A stretch of DNA of 64,000 nucleotides from Actinoplanes sp. DH11 (GTDB lineage Bacteria > Actinomycetota > Actinomycetes > Mycobacteriales > Micromonosporaceae), in assembly GCF_020873875.1 (NCBI RefSeq), contig NZ_JAHWGU010000010.1, positions 124,001-188,000 on the forward strand, in the 5' to 3' direction. Made by a program: the position numbers and the translations under genes. The notes under the pieces are model-generated. The model did not search any database and was not told the origin of the DNA. It saw only the letters and a list, made by a program, of their open reading frames with translations. Of this stretch, positions 44,070-52,463 are shown in pieces (positions within the stretch are counted from its first letter, which is position 1; every line of letters begins with the position of its first letter).

Positions 44070-44450
44070 ATGCTGATCGGAGAGCTCGCCGAGCGGGCCG
44101 GCACCAGCCCGCGCACGCTGCGCTACTACGAGGAGCACGGCCTGGTGCGCCCGAGCCGGGACGCGAACGGCTACCGACAGTACGACGACGCCGAACTCCG
44201 CGTGGTGCACGAGATCCGTACGTTGCTCGCCGACGGCTTCGGGCTGGACGACATCAAACCGTTCGTCGCCTGCCTGCGCGCCGGCAACGCCGCCGGCCAC
44301 GTCTGCCCCGACTCGGTGGCGGTGCTGCGCCGCCGTCTCGCCGAGGTGGACGGCTACCTCACCCAGCTCACCGAGGTTCGCCGGCGCCTGCACGAACAAC
44401 TCGGCCACGCCATCGAGAACCGGGAGATCCGATGCCTGCTGAATCCCTGA
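44070..44450 (+). CDS. MerR-family regulator
   Basis: A 126-residue regulator. The N-terminal winged helix (LIGELAERAGTSPRTLRYYE, then GLVRPSRDANGYRQYDDAEL) and long dimer helix (RRRLAEVDGYLTQLTEVRRR) are standard. Cysteines at 68 and 79 (VACLRAGNAAGHVCPDS) and at 122 could sense metal or oxidants. Start at ATG 44070 (the frame is open upstream but that part overlaps the promoter). The thioredoxin gene begins inside its 3' end, so the regulator likely responds to thiol state. Confidence 0.92.
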   Translation: MLIGELAERAGTSPRTLRYYEEHGLVRPSRDANGYRQYDDAELRVVHEIRTLLADGFGLDDIKPFVACLRAGNAAGHVCPDSVAVLRRRLAEVDGYLTQLTEVRRRLHEQLGHAIENREIRCLLNP

Positions 44451-44998
44451 TCACCGTCACCGACGACACGTTCGCCGAGACCGTCCTGGCGGCGGGCGGC
44501 CCGGTGGTGGTCGACGTCTGGGCACAGTGGTGCCCGCCCTGCCGCCCGATGGCCCGCACCCTCGCCGAACTCGCCACCGAACTCGGCGACCAGATCCGGA
44601 TAACCACCCTGGACGCCGACGCCAACCCCGCAACGGTCCGCGCCTACCGCGTCACCTCGATGCCGACCCTGCTCTTCTTCGAACGCGGCCGCCTCACGAA
44701 CACCCTGGTCGGCGCCCGCCCCAAAGCCCATCTCCGCAAGGCACTGACGGCGGCGGGCCCGTACACCAATTCTTTTGAGTACGCGCGACCACCGCACCCG
44801 ACCGCAACAACCGCCGCACCCGTGAGTCAGCGCGCCCCGGTGCCCACTCCGGGCCGCTGCGCGCCCATCGCTATCGGTGCATGGTCACCCGCAGGCTCGC
44901 ACCCACCCATGCGGCGAACCCGCCACGGCACCCGGCCGATACTGCCGGCGCGTCAACCCGTGTCCGGCCCAGTCGCGCCGGGCCTGCCGAGATGTTGA
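44432..44998 (+). CDS. trxA: Thioredoxin with an anomalous C-terminal extension
   Basis: A thioredoxin: the active site is WAQWCPPCRPM (C34, C37) and the cis-proline loop VTSMPTLLFFERG is present. The domain is complete by about residue 110. The remaining 78 residues (Pro/Thr/Arg-rich) do not resemble thioredoxin. The frame ends at a TGA within the left arm of the 75-bp palindrome, so the extension is probably a product of a lost original stop. It overlaps merR by 19 nt, giving translational coupling. Confidence 0.88.
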   Translation: MPAESLITVTDDTFAETVLAAGGPVVVDVWAQWCPPCRPMARTLAELATELGDQIRITTLDADANPATVRAYRVTSMPTLLFFERGRLTNTLVGARPKAHLRKALTAAGPYTNSFEYARPPHPTATTAAPVSQRAPVPTPGRCAPIAIGAWSPAGSHPPMRRTRHGTRPILPARQPVSGPVAPGLPRC

Positions 44999-45068
44999 TC
45001 TGCTAGCGCTACGAAATCGCTGTGATCATGGGGTCGAAACCGCGATTTCGCGTCGCTAGCAGATCAAC
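44994..45068. repeat. 75-bp interspersed palindrome, copy 2
   Basis: The arms GTTGATCTGCTAGCG (44994-45008) and CGCTAGCAGATCAAC (45054-45068) are perfect inverse complements. Inside them CTACGAAATCGC pairs closely with GCGATTTCGCGT, leaving a loop containing GATCATGGGG. It is better preserved than copy 1 (9834-9908), and its core is the reverse complement of that copy's core. It provides the stop codon of the thioredoxin frame. Confidence 0.85.
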
Positions 45069-45211
45069 AACGCCTCGCGGCTGCTCCTTCGCAGCCAAGA
45101 CGCACCATCGCCTCAGACATGCTCGCCGCCGCGGTCGGCCTGACGCGCATTCGCTGTTCGGCACCATGTGCGCCGAGGGGCCCGGTCACGGCGAGGCCCG
45201 GTCACGGCCGG

Positions 45212-45427
45212 TCAGTCGAGTTCGGGCATGGCGACCGGCTGTGGGCGGGGCCGGCACGTGCCGCATTGGACGGCGTCCTCGACCACCAGCGCCTCGGCCC
45301 GGTCCCGCAGCACCGAACGGCTCACCTCGAGCAGGTAGGGACCGAATCGGGCGTGGTCCACGCAGACCGCCCGCCCACAGAAACGGCACGTGGCGCGGGC
45401 GCCCTCCGCGCAGAACCAGCAGAGCAT
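45212..45427 (-). CDS. Zinc-ribbon microprotein, 71 residues (DUF2180-like)
   Basis: A small cysteine-rich protein (MLCWFCAEGARATCRFCGRA, then VCVDHARFGPYLLEVSRS). It has C-x2-C pairs at CWFC, CRFC and CGTC plus CVDH, enough to bind two zinc ions. The layout resembles DUF2180-type proteins. ATG 45427 follows GGGAGGAA with good spacing; the longer open frame upstream is spurious. Function unknown. Confidence 0.82.
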   Translation of the reverse strand: MLCWFCAEGARATCRFCGRAVCVDHARFGPYLLEVSRSVLRDRAEALVVEDAVQCGTCRPRPQPVAMPELD

Positions 45428-45737
45428 CGGTTCCTCCCTCAGCAGCCTCGAAAACCCGGTCACCACCGCGGGCACCGGCCGCACATGGCAACTACCGCGG
45501 ACAGCAACCGCCGCACGTGGCAGCCCCACAGCTGGCAGCTTGCATGTGGCAGCCCGGCACGCGGCAATCCGCCGCACGTGGCAACCCGCCACAAGTGTCA
45601 GCCGCGCAACCGCCGGCCGCCGCAGATGTCAGCCGCCCGGGTATCACCCGCCGCAAATCTGACCCGCCGCGGATCTCCCCCGCCGCGGATCTCACCCACC
45701 GCGGATCTCCCCCGCCGCGGATCCAGCCGCCCGGGTT
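45428..45737. other. Intergenic region rich in short repeats
   Basis: No gene. The left part has scattered copies of GCACGTGGCA-like sequence (45482, 45512, 45573). The right part is the 16-bp array. It separates two genes on the minus strand and may hold the promoter of the zinc-ribbon gene. Confidence 0.6.
45648..45727. repeat. 16-bp tandem repeat array, five clear units
   Basis: Units at 45648, 45664, 45680, 45696 and 45712 share CCGCCGCGGATCTCCC with small changes; more degenerate units extend back to about 45617. The array lies just downstream of the stop codon (45738-45740) of the large membrane-protein gene on the minus strand. The spacing is uniform and there are no spacers, so it is a minisatellite and not CRISPR. 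Confidence 0.85.
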
Positions 45738-48700
45738 TCAGCCGCCCGACGTGCCCGTGCCCGGCTTGTCCGTCGGGTCGGCCGGCGGGTCCTCGGTGGG
45801 CTCGGTCGGCGGGTCCTCGGTCGGTTCTGTCGGTGGGTCTTCGGTGGGCTCGGTCGGATCGGGGTCGTCGGGCGGGTCCACCGGCGGCGTGGTGGCCGTG
45901 GTGGAGGGCGCGGGCGGCGGCGTCTTCGACGTGCGGCTCGGGGTGGGCCGACTGGACGGCGGGCGGCTGGACGGCACGGCCGACGGCGGCCGGGCGGAGG
46001 TCCGCGTCGGCGCCGGCACGTCGTCGCCGTCCTGCCGCGGCGGGGTGGTCCGGATCGTGCCCGGAACGGTGGTGGGCAGTGTCGGCGACGGTACGGCCGA
46101 CTCGGTGGGGTCGGGCGGGAACGTGCCCTCCTCGGTGGGCTCCTCGCTGGGGCCGGCCGACGGCGGGGTGACGACGGCGCCGTCACCGCAGTCCAGGTCG
46201 ACGCCGGTGGCCGGGCCGGCCACGCTGCCGGCGGTCACGTCACCGGACGCGACGGTGACCGTGACCGGGTCGACCGCGAACCAGGCCCGGCCGTCGTTGC
46301 GGACCTCGTCCTGGCCACGCTGGACGGTCAGCGCCAGCGGCCGGTAGGCACCGCTCGGACTTGTCGTGTCGGCGAGCATCCGGCCGCTGCCGAGGGTGAT
46401 CCGGCCGCTCGGCGTCTGCTGCCGCCCGCCCGCCACGCCGGTGCCGTTCAGCTCGGCCGAGGAGCCGCCGCAGAGCAGGACCGTCGCACCGCCCGGGAAC
46501 GTGAGCAGCGCCCGCCCGGCGTCCGGCACCTTGATCGCGGTGCCGGCGGCGAGGTAGCGGCGCTGGTCGGGCCGCACCGTCAGCTCGGTCCCGGCTGCCA
46601 CGGCCGCCTGGCCGCGCTGCACGGTGAGCAGCACCCGCTCGGCGGGCATCTCCGCCCAGGCCGGGCCGGACCGCAGGTTGAGGCCGGCGCTGACCAGGGC
46701 GACGGCCAGCAGCACGCTGGACATGGCCCACATCCGGCGCTCGAAGTGCCGGTCCACGTCGTACCCGCCGATGTCTGCGGGCGGGCCGGGCGGGACGGCG
46801 AGCGGCGGATGGCCGGTGCCGGGGCGCACCGCCACCGGGGTGCTCGGCCGGACCGCCGGCATCGGGGCGCCGGGGCCGTGCACGCCGACCAGCGGCCGCA
46901 GGTCGGACGCGTCCGGGATGATCCAGAGCCGGACCGGCGTACGGGTCTGCGCCACCGCTCCGGGGCTGCCGTCACCGACCGGGCCGACCAGGGTGCCGCG
47001 GCGCAACTCGATCCCGTCCGGCATGGCGATCACGCCGGACTCGACCACGACGGCGTGGGTGGGGCCGGGCAGGACCACCGGGACGCCCGGGTCCAGGTCC
47101 GTCGGGTGCGCGCCGGCGATCAGGGCGAGCCGCTGGTCGTCCTCCAGCGCGGCGAGCGCCGGTGTGTCGGCGAACAGTCGTTCGGCCTCGGCCAGTTGCT
47201 CCGGGGGCGGGCCGGGCATCGGACCGGCCACGGTTGCCACGGTGGCCGCGGGCATGGCGAGCAGGGTCGCACCGGCCGCGTACCAGGTCAGCTGGGAGGT
47301 GCGGCCGGTGAACGCGCCCGCCAGCCCGACGACTCCGCCGGGCCCGACGTGGTGCCGGATCGTACCGCCCGGGTCGCCCGGGCGGCGGCCGTGCAGGGCG
47401 CCTTCGACCACCAGGAACACGGTGTCCTGCGGGTCACCGGCGCGGGTCAGCAGGCGGCCGGTCGGCGGGTACTGCCAGCGGGCCGCACCGGCCAGTTCGT
47501 GCAGCGCCGGCTCGGGCAGGCCGCCCAACTCGGAGGCGTGCAGCGCGGCCAGGCGCCGGGGCAGGTCGCCGTCCCGGTCACGTTCGGCGGCCCGCTGCCG
47601 CCATCGCCGCGCGACCGCGGTGAGACGGCTGAGCAGGACGTAGAGCAGGGGCATGACCAGGCCCAGCACCATCACGATCAGCAACAGGCGACTGAGCATG
47701 CCCTCGTACCAGAGGCCGACGGCGAGGCCGCGGACCCGGTCGGTCCAGAGCCGGTGACCGAGGCCGGCGGCAACGGCCAGCCAGAGCACGGCAAGCAGCG
47801 CGTAGAGCGCGAGCAGCCGGCCCTCCCGGTCGAGTGCCGACCAGCGCGGGCCGCGCCGGCGCAGCCGGCCGGAGAGCCAGGAGAGCGCACGTGCCCGCAG
47901 GTCGGGCACCTCCAGCCAGTCCATCAGCAGGTAGTGACCGTCGAGCGGCAGCAGCGGGCTCAGGTTGAAGAAGGTCTGCAGGTAGAAGAGGAAGGCCAGC
48001 TTGAACGCGACACCGCCGGTGGCGGGCACGGCGAGGCCGATCAGCTGGGCCAGGCCCGCCACGCCGAGGGCGGCGGCGGGGCCGGCGGCGGTGACCGCCA
48101 TCCGGGCGCGGCGGCCCGCCATCCACACGTCACTGGTGTCGACGAAGACCGACGGTATGCCGAAATGGATCATCAGCCCGGCGGCCGGCACCTCCCGGCC
48201 GACGCGTTTCGCGCCGAGGGCGTGACCGAACTCCTGAACGGCCAGGGCCAGCACGTTGAGTGACAACAGGACGATCGCACCGAGTAAGTACGAGTCGTTC
48301 ACCAGAAAGAGGGATCGGCTCCCCCGCTGCCACGTGGCGGCGAACAGCACCAGACCGGTGGCCGCGAGGGCGGCGCCGATCCAGAACGCCACCCGGGTGA
48401 AGAGGAACCGGCCGGCACCGCGATAGACCGCGGTGATCAGGCCGTCGACGTCGGCGGAGAGCACCCGGCGCCCGCGGGCCGCCGCCACCAGCGAGCCGCC
48501 GACCCGTTTCGGCAGCGGCTCCCGGCGGATCTCGCGCAACGGGCGGAAGGCATCCGTCGGAAGCTCCTCCAGCATCCGGTTGGCGGCCAGGTCGGCCACC
48601 ACCCGCCGCACCTGGTCCGGTGCGAGCCGGCCGGCGATCCGGGCGAACTCGGCGACCAGCCGGGCAACGGTGCTGGTCCCGTCCATCATCAGAGCGAGCT

Positions 48701-48977
48701 GGTACTCGTCCGGGCCGAGCCGCAGGTACGAACTGCGGCCGCCCTCGTCCGGCGAGCGCAGCATGACGTAACGCCCGCCGCGCACCGTGGCCCGGTGCCG
48801 CACCTCGATCCCGGCGCGCAGCACCGGCCGCGCGCCGGCCGGGTCGAGCCGGTCGGCGACCCGGTGCCAGAGACCGGCGTCGGCCGGTCCGGACGGCACC
48901 CCGGGGGCGCGCCCGGCCAGGGCTTCCCAGACGTTGGTCCGGGGTTCGACGTACGTCAACTCGCAGGGCCTCTCCAC
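45738..48977 (-). CDS. Large M50-protease-like membrane protein with cNMP-binding and FecR-like regions
   Basis: A 1079-residue protein. Residues 1-180 are a soluble domain. Residues 190-460 are a multi-pass M50 (site-2 protease-like) domain with LPLDGH (D345). The zinc motif is QEFGH (Q248-H252), so the first His of HExxH is Gln. Residues 480-600 resemble a cyclic-nucleotide-binding domain (TVFLVVEGALHG, GPGGVVGLAGAFTG). Another helix (about 760) leads to a FecR-like beta domain (GQAAVAAGTELTVRPDQRR, ALLTFPGGATVLLCGGSSAE). The tail is PTEPTEDP repeats. Actinobacterial M50 proteins of this form are often near secreted-peptide genes; none is seen here. Whether it is a protease is doubtful given Q248. 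Confidence 0.8.
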   Translation of the reverse strand: MERPCELTYVEPRTNVWEALAGRAPGVPSGPADAGLWHRVADRLDPAGARPVLRAGIEVRHRATVRGGRYVMLRSPDEGGRSSYLRLGPDEYQLALMMDGTSTVARLVAEFARIAGRLAPDQVRRVVADLAANRMLEELPTDAFRPLREIRREPLPKRVGGSLVAAARGRRVLSADVDGLITAVYRGAGRFLFTRVAFWIGAALAATGLVLFAATWQRGSRSLFLVNDSYLLGAIVLLSLNVLALAVQEFGHALGAKRVGREVPAAGLMIHFGIPSVFVDTSDVWMAGRRARMAVTAAGPAAALGVAGLAQLIGLAVPATGGVAFKLAFLFYLQTFFNLSPLLPLDGHYLLMDWLEVPDLRARALSWLSGRLRRRGPRWSALDREGRLLALYALLAVLWLAVAAGLGHRLWTDRVRGLAVGLWYEGMLSRLLLIVMVLGLVMPLLYVLLSRLTAVARRWRQRAAERDRDGDLPRRLAALHASELGGLPEPALHELAGAARWQYPPTGRLLTRAGDPQDTVFLVVEGALHGRRPGDPGGTIRHHVGPGGVVGLAGAFTGRTSQLTWYAAGATLLAMPAATVATVAGPMPGPPPEQLAEAERLFADTPALAALEDDQRLALIAGAHPTDLDPGVPVVLPGPTHAVVVESGVIAMPDGIELRRGTLVGPVGDGSPGAVAQTRTPVRLWIIPDASDLRPLVGVHGPGAPMPAVRPSTPVAVRPGTGHPPLAVPPGPPADIGGYDVDRHFERRMWAMSSVLLAVALVSAGLNLRSGPAWAEMPAERVLLTVQRGQAAVAAGTELTVRPDQRRYLAAGTAIKVPDAGRALLTFPGGATVLLCGGSSAELNGTGVAGGRQQTPSGRITLGSGRMLADTTSPSGAYRPLALTVQRGQDEVRNDGRAWFAVDPVTVTVASGDVTAGSVAGPATGVDLDCGDGAVVTPPSAGPSEEPTEEGTFPPDPTESAVPSPTLPTTVPGTIRTTPPRQDGDDVPAPTRTSARPPSAVPSSRPPSSRPTPSRTSKTPPPAPSTTATTPPVDPPDDPDPTEPTEDPPTEPTEDPPTEPTEDPPADPTDKPGTGTSGG

Positions 48978-49111
48978 ACCGTTCGCCGGCCACGAGAGTT
49001 TGCCGACAGCGAATGGAGATTAGGCGGTCAACCTGGGCCGACGCGAGTCCCGCGCGGCAAAAGTGGCTGCTTGGTCGCGAAGGTCCTGAATCACGGCCAT
49101 GGATAGGAATA

Positions 49112-49152
49112 CGGCGGGTGACGCGCCCACCCCCGGGTCGCGTCACCCGCCG
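49112..49152 (-). terminator. Hairpin terminator after the HtrA gene
   Basis: A perfect 14-bp stem (CGGCGGGTGACGCG with CGCGTCACCCGCCG) encloses a 13-nt C/G loop. It lies 30 bp past the htrA stop on the minus strand, before the M50-like gene's promoter region. Confidence 0.85.
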
Positions 49153-49181
49153 TAGCGGAAGGATTGAGTCCGTGCCGCCGG

Positions 49182-50837
49182 TTACTGCGCCTCTTGCAGG
49201 GTCACGGTGATCGTCTGCTCACTGCCGTTGCGGGTGAACGTGATCGACATCTTCTGGCCGACCGTGCCGGCCTGGACCGCGGCGACCAGGTCGTCGGACT
49301 CGTCGATGGCCTTGTTGTCGACCTTGGTGACCACGTCGCCCTGCTGGAGGCCCGCCTTCGCGGCCGCGCTGTTCTGCACCACCGCGCTGACCAGAGCGCC
49401 GCCGTTCTCCCCGTTCGTCACGCTGACGCCGAGCGCCGGGTGGCTGACCTTCTTGCCCTGCATCAGCGCGTTGGCGACGTCGCGAGCCTTGTTGCTCGGG
49501 ATCGCGAAGCCGAGGCCGATGTTGCCGGAGCCCTGGCCGGAGGTGGCGATCGCCGAGTTGATGCCGATCACCTCGCCATTGGTGTTGACCAGCGCGCCAC
49601 CGGAGTTGCCCGGGTTGATCGGGGCGTCGGTCTGCAGCAGGCCGGTCATCGTGGTGGGCGCCGACTGCTGCTGCTGGCCGCCGCCGAACGGGCTCTGCGG
49701 GGTCTCCTGCTCGTCCTCGCCGGAGGACTGGATGGCCCGGTCCTTGGCGCTGATGATGCCGGCCGTGACCGAGCCCTCCAGGCCGAGCGGGCTGCCAAGG
49801 GCCAGGACCGTGTCGCCGACCTGGCTCTGCGAGCTGTCGCCGAACTTGGCCTCCTTGAGCCCGGAGACACCGCTGGCCTTGACCACGGCCAGGTCGGTGC
49901 GCGGGTCGGTGCCGACCACGCTGGCAGTGGCCTTCTTCCCGTCGGCGAAGATGATGTTGACGCTCTCGCCCTGCGCGGTCGAGACGACGTGGTTGTTGGT
50001 GACGATGTAGCCGTCGGTGCTGATGACGACGCCGGAGCCCTCACCGCTGCCGGTGGTGATGGAGACGACGCTGTCCTGGACCGCGGCGGCGATCTCGGCC
50101 AGCGACGAGCGGTCGACCACCCGGGTGACCGAGGAGTTGCCGGTCTGCACGCTGCGGTTGGCGCCGTCGTCGTCGAGGGCCAGCGCGGTTGCGGCGCCGA
50201 CCCCGCCCGCGCTGAGCGCGATCAGCACGGCGGCCGCTCCGGCCAGGAAGATCTTGCGACCGCGGCCGGGCTGCTGCGGGCCACCGCCGGCGGGCTGGGC
50301 CCACGCCGGGGCGCCCTCGACAGGCTGGGCCCACGGTGCGCCCTCGGCGGTCTGCGTGCCGCTGTGCGGCCAGGCCGAGGCGTAGGCCGCCTGCTGGCCG
50401 TAGTCCTGGTAACCGGCGTGCTGCTGGTAACCCGCGTGCGGCTGGTAGCCGCCCTGCTGCGCGTAACCCTGGTAGGCCTGGTGCGGGTGCCCGTAGACCG
50501 GCTGGGCCGACCCCGGCTGGGCGGAAGCGGGCTGCGCCGATGCGGGCTGGGCGGAAGCCGGCTGCGCCGACGCGGGCTGGGCGGCCGGGTCGTGCTGGCC
50601 GGCCGGCTGCCACGGTGAGGTGGAGGAGGCGGCCCAGGGGCTCTGCGGCTGGGCCGCCGGTGGAACGAACGCCGTCGTGTCGGCGGCCGGGGTGTGCGGT
50701 GCCGCGGACTGGGGAGCGGCGGACTGCGCGGCAACCGTCGGTTGCGCGGCCGTCGGCTGCTCAGACTCCACCCGCGCCGCGCTGCTGTCTCCAGCGGCGA
50801 CGTCCGCGGGCCGCGGGTCGGTCTCGTTTTCGTTCAT
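49182..50837 (-). CDS. htrA: HtrA/DegP-family serine protease (PepD-like)
   Basis: A 551-residue membrane-tethered protease. The first 190 residues are Ala/Gln/Pro/Tyr-rich, including five ASAQP units and GYQPHAGYQQ repeats. A membrane helix follows (KIFLAGAAAVLIALSAGGVG). The trypsin-like domain has the triad in TNNHVV (His), RTDLAVV (Asp) and GNSGGAL (Ser). A C-terminal PDZ domain reads AKAGLQQGDVVTKVDNKAID. It acts on misfolded envelope proteins. It follows a two-component system by 39 nt, matching mycobacterial mprA-mprB-pepD, where the regulator controls pepD. Confidence 0.96.
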   Translation of the reverse strand: MNENETDPRPADVAAGDSSAARVESEQPTAAQPTVAAQSAAPQSAAPHTPAADTTAFVPPAAQPQSPWAASSTSPWQPAGQHDPAAQPASAQPASAQPASAQPASAQPGSAQPVYGHPHQAYQGYAQQGGYQPHAGYQQHAGYQDYGQQAAYASAWPHSGTQTAEGAPWAQPVEGAPAWAQPAGGGPQQPGRGRKIFLAGAAAVLIALSAGGVGAATALALDDDGANRSVQTGNSSVTRVVDRSSLAEIAAAVQDSVVSITTGSGEGSGVVISTDGYIVTNNHVVSTAQGESVNIIFADGKKATASVVGTDPRTDLAVVKASGVSGLKEAKFGDSSQSQVGDTVLALGSPLGLEGSVTAGIISAKDRAIQSSGEDEQETPQSPFGGGQQQQSAPTTMTGLLQTDAPINPGNSGGALVNTNGEVIGINSAIATSGQGSGNIGLGFAIPSNKARDVANALMQGKKVSHPALGVSVTNGENGGALVSAVVQNSAAAKAGLQQGDVVTKVDNKAIDESDDLVAAVQAGTVGQKMSITFTRNGSEQTITVTLQEAQ

Positions 50838-50876
50838 GTCGTTAACTCTGCCCCGTCGTACTCGTACCGAACTGTG

Positions 50877-52454
50877 TTAGCCCTGGACGTTTTCTGTGAA
50901 GGTTTTATCCGGATTTAGGGTGGGCAGCGTGACGCGGAATGTCGCGCCCTTGCCGCCGTCGGACTCCACCTGCACCGAGCCGCCGTGCGCCCGCACGATG
51001 GCCGCCACGATGGCCAGGCCCAGGCCCGTGCCGGTCGCCTCCCGCTCGGTGTTGCGCGTCCGCGCGCCGTCCACCCGGTAGAACCGCTCGAAGACCCGCT
51101 CCCGCTGCTCGGGGCTGAGCCCCGGGCCGGTGTCGGCCACCTCGATCACGGCGGTCCGGCCCTCGCCGGCGTGCAGCCGCAGCGTCACGGACGCCTCCGG
51201 CGGCGTGTGCACCAGCGCGTTTGTCATCAGGTTGCCGATCACCTGGCGCAGCCGGGCGTCGTCCCCCTGGGCCACCAGGCGTTCCGGCTCGTCCCGTACC
51301 TCGAGGGTGATCTCGCGGTCCGGCGCCATCGCCTCGGCGGCCTGCACCGCGTCCAGCGCCAGCACCGGGAGCTCGACCGGTGCGAGGGTGAGCGGCCGCT
51401 CCCGGTCCAGCCGGGCCAGGAGCAGCAGGTCTTCGACGAGCAGGCCCATCCGGGCGGCCTCGTCCTCGATCCGGCGGACCAGCCGGCCCACCGCCTCCGG
51501 CTCCGAGACGGCGCCCTGCCGGTAGAGCTCGGCGAAGCCGCGGATCGTGGTCAGCGGGGTGCGCAGCTCGTGCGACGCGTCCGCGACGAACTGCCGCATC
51601 TTCCGCTCGGACTCCAGGGCCCGCGACTCGGAGCGCTGCGCGGCCTCGGCCGCCTCACGTGCTGACTGCTCGGCCGCCAGGGCGGCCCGCTCGGACTGCG
51701 CGCGGGCCAGGAAGGCCGTCTCGATCTGGGCGAGCATCGCGTTCAGCGCGCGGGAGAGGCGGCCCAGCTCGGTGGTGGGCTCGCCGTCGTGCTCCTCCGG
51801 GTCGGGCACCCGGCGGGTCAGGTCGCCGGCGCCGATCGCCGCCGCGGTGCGCTCGATCTGCACCAGCGGGATCAGGGTCTGCCGGACGAGCGCCGCACCG
51901 ATCGCCGCGAGGGCCACCAGCACCGCGCCGCCGACCAGGAAGTCGACCCAGACCAGCCAGGCGATCACCGTGTCCACACCGGACATCCGCTGACCCACGT
52001 AGAGGGCGGAGTCGTTGTCGGTGCGGACCACGAGCATCCGCCAGGTGGTCGTGCCGTCGACCGACCGGGTCGTGTAGGGCACGCCGTCGTGCTGATTGAT
52101 CTCGTCGACGCCGGTCAGGATCTTCGGCAGCTGCTGCTCGGTGAACTCGCCGCCCACGTCGATCCGGTCGCCGGCCCCGGACACCGACCGGATGGTCGTC
52201 AGGTAGTCCGACGGCAGCACCAGCCGGGAACCGGTGAAACCCGCTTTGATCCGTGCGTACGCGAACCGCTTGAGCTCATCGTCCATCCGGCCGATCAGGT
52301 AGGAGTTCAGCGCGTAGGTGCTCGTGGCGCTGATCAGGGTGAGCGCGGCGAAGACCAGCACCAGCACCGAGGCGACAAGCTTGGTCCGCAGCGAGATCTT
52401 GCGCAGGTTGGGGTGCAGCGGGATCGTGCCGCGAACCCGCTCGGCGAGGTTCAT
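50877..52454 (-). CDS. Sensor histidine kinase (MprB-like)
   Basis: A 525-residue kinase. Two membrane helices (KLVASVLVLVFAALTLISAT; WLVWVDFLVGGAVLVALAAI) flank an extracytoplasmic sensor region of about 130 residues. A HAMP segment, a coiled region rich in Glu/Arg/Ala, and the HisKA domain follow (DASHELRTPLTTIRGFAELY, with the phosphorylated His). The ATP-binding domain has N (VIGNLMTNALVHT), DTGPGLS and GTGLGLAIV. It lies 9 nt after the response-regulator gene. With HtrA downstream, envelope stress is the likely signal. Confidence 0.95.
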   Translation of the reverse strand: MNLAERVRGTIPLHPNLRKISLRTKLVASVLVLVFAALTLISATSTYALNSYLIGRMDDELKRFAYARIKAGFTGSRLVLPSDYLTTIRSVSGAGDRIDVGGEFTEQQLPKILTGVDEINQHDGVPYTTRSVDGTTTWRMLVVRTDNDSALYVGQRMSGVDTVIAWLVWVDFLVGGAVLVALAAIGAALVRQTLIPLVQIERTAAAIGAGDLTRRVPDPEEHDGEPTTELGRLSRALNAMLAQIETAFLARAQSERAALAAEQSAREAAEAAQRSESRALESERKMRQFVADASHELRTPLTTIRGFAELYRQGAVSEPEAVGRLVRRIEDEAARMGLLVEDLLLLARLDRERPLTLAPVELPVLALDAVQAAEAMAPDREITLEVRDEPERLVAQGDDARLRQVIGNLMTNALVHTPPEASVTLRLHAGEGRTAVIEVADTGPGLSPEQRERVFERFYRVDGARTRNTEREATGTGLGLAIVAAIVRAHGGSVQVESDGGKGATFRVTLPTLNPDKTFTENVQG

Positions 52455-52463
52455 CGCGGACGC

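Noticed and set aside
45648..45727. Regular repeats that might be a CRISPR array
   Set aside because: Units are 16 bp, directly adjacent and without spacers, and no cas genes are near.
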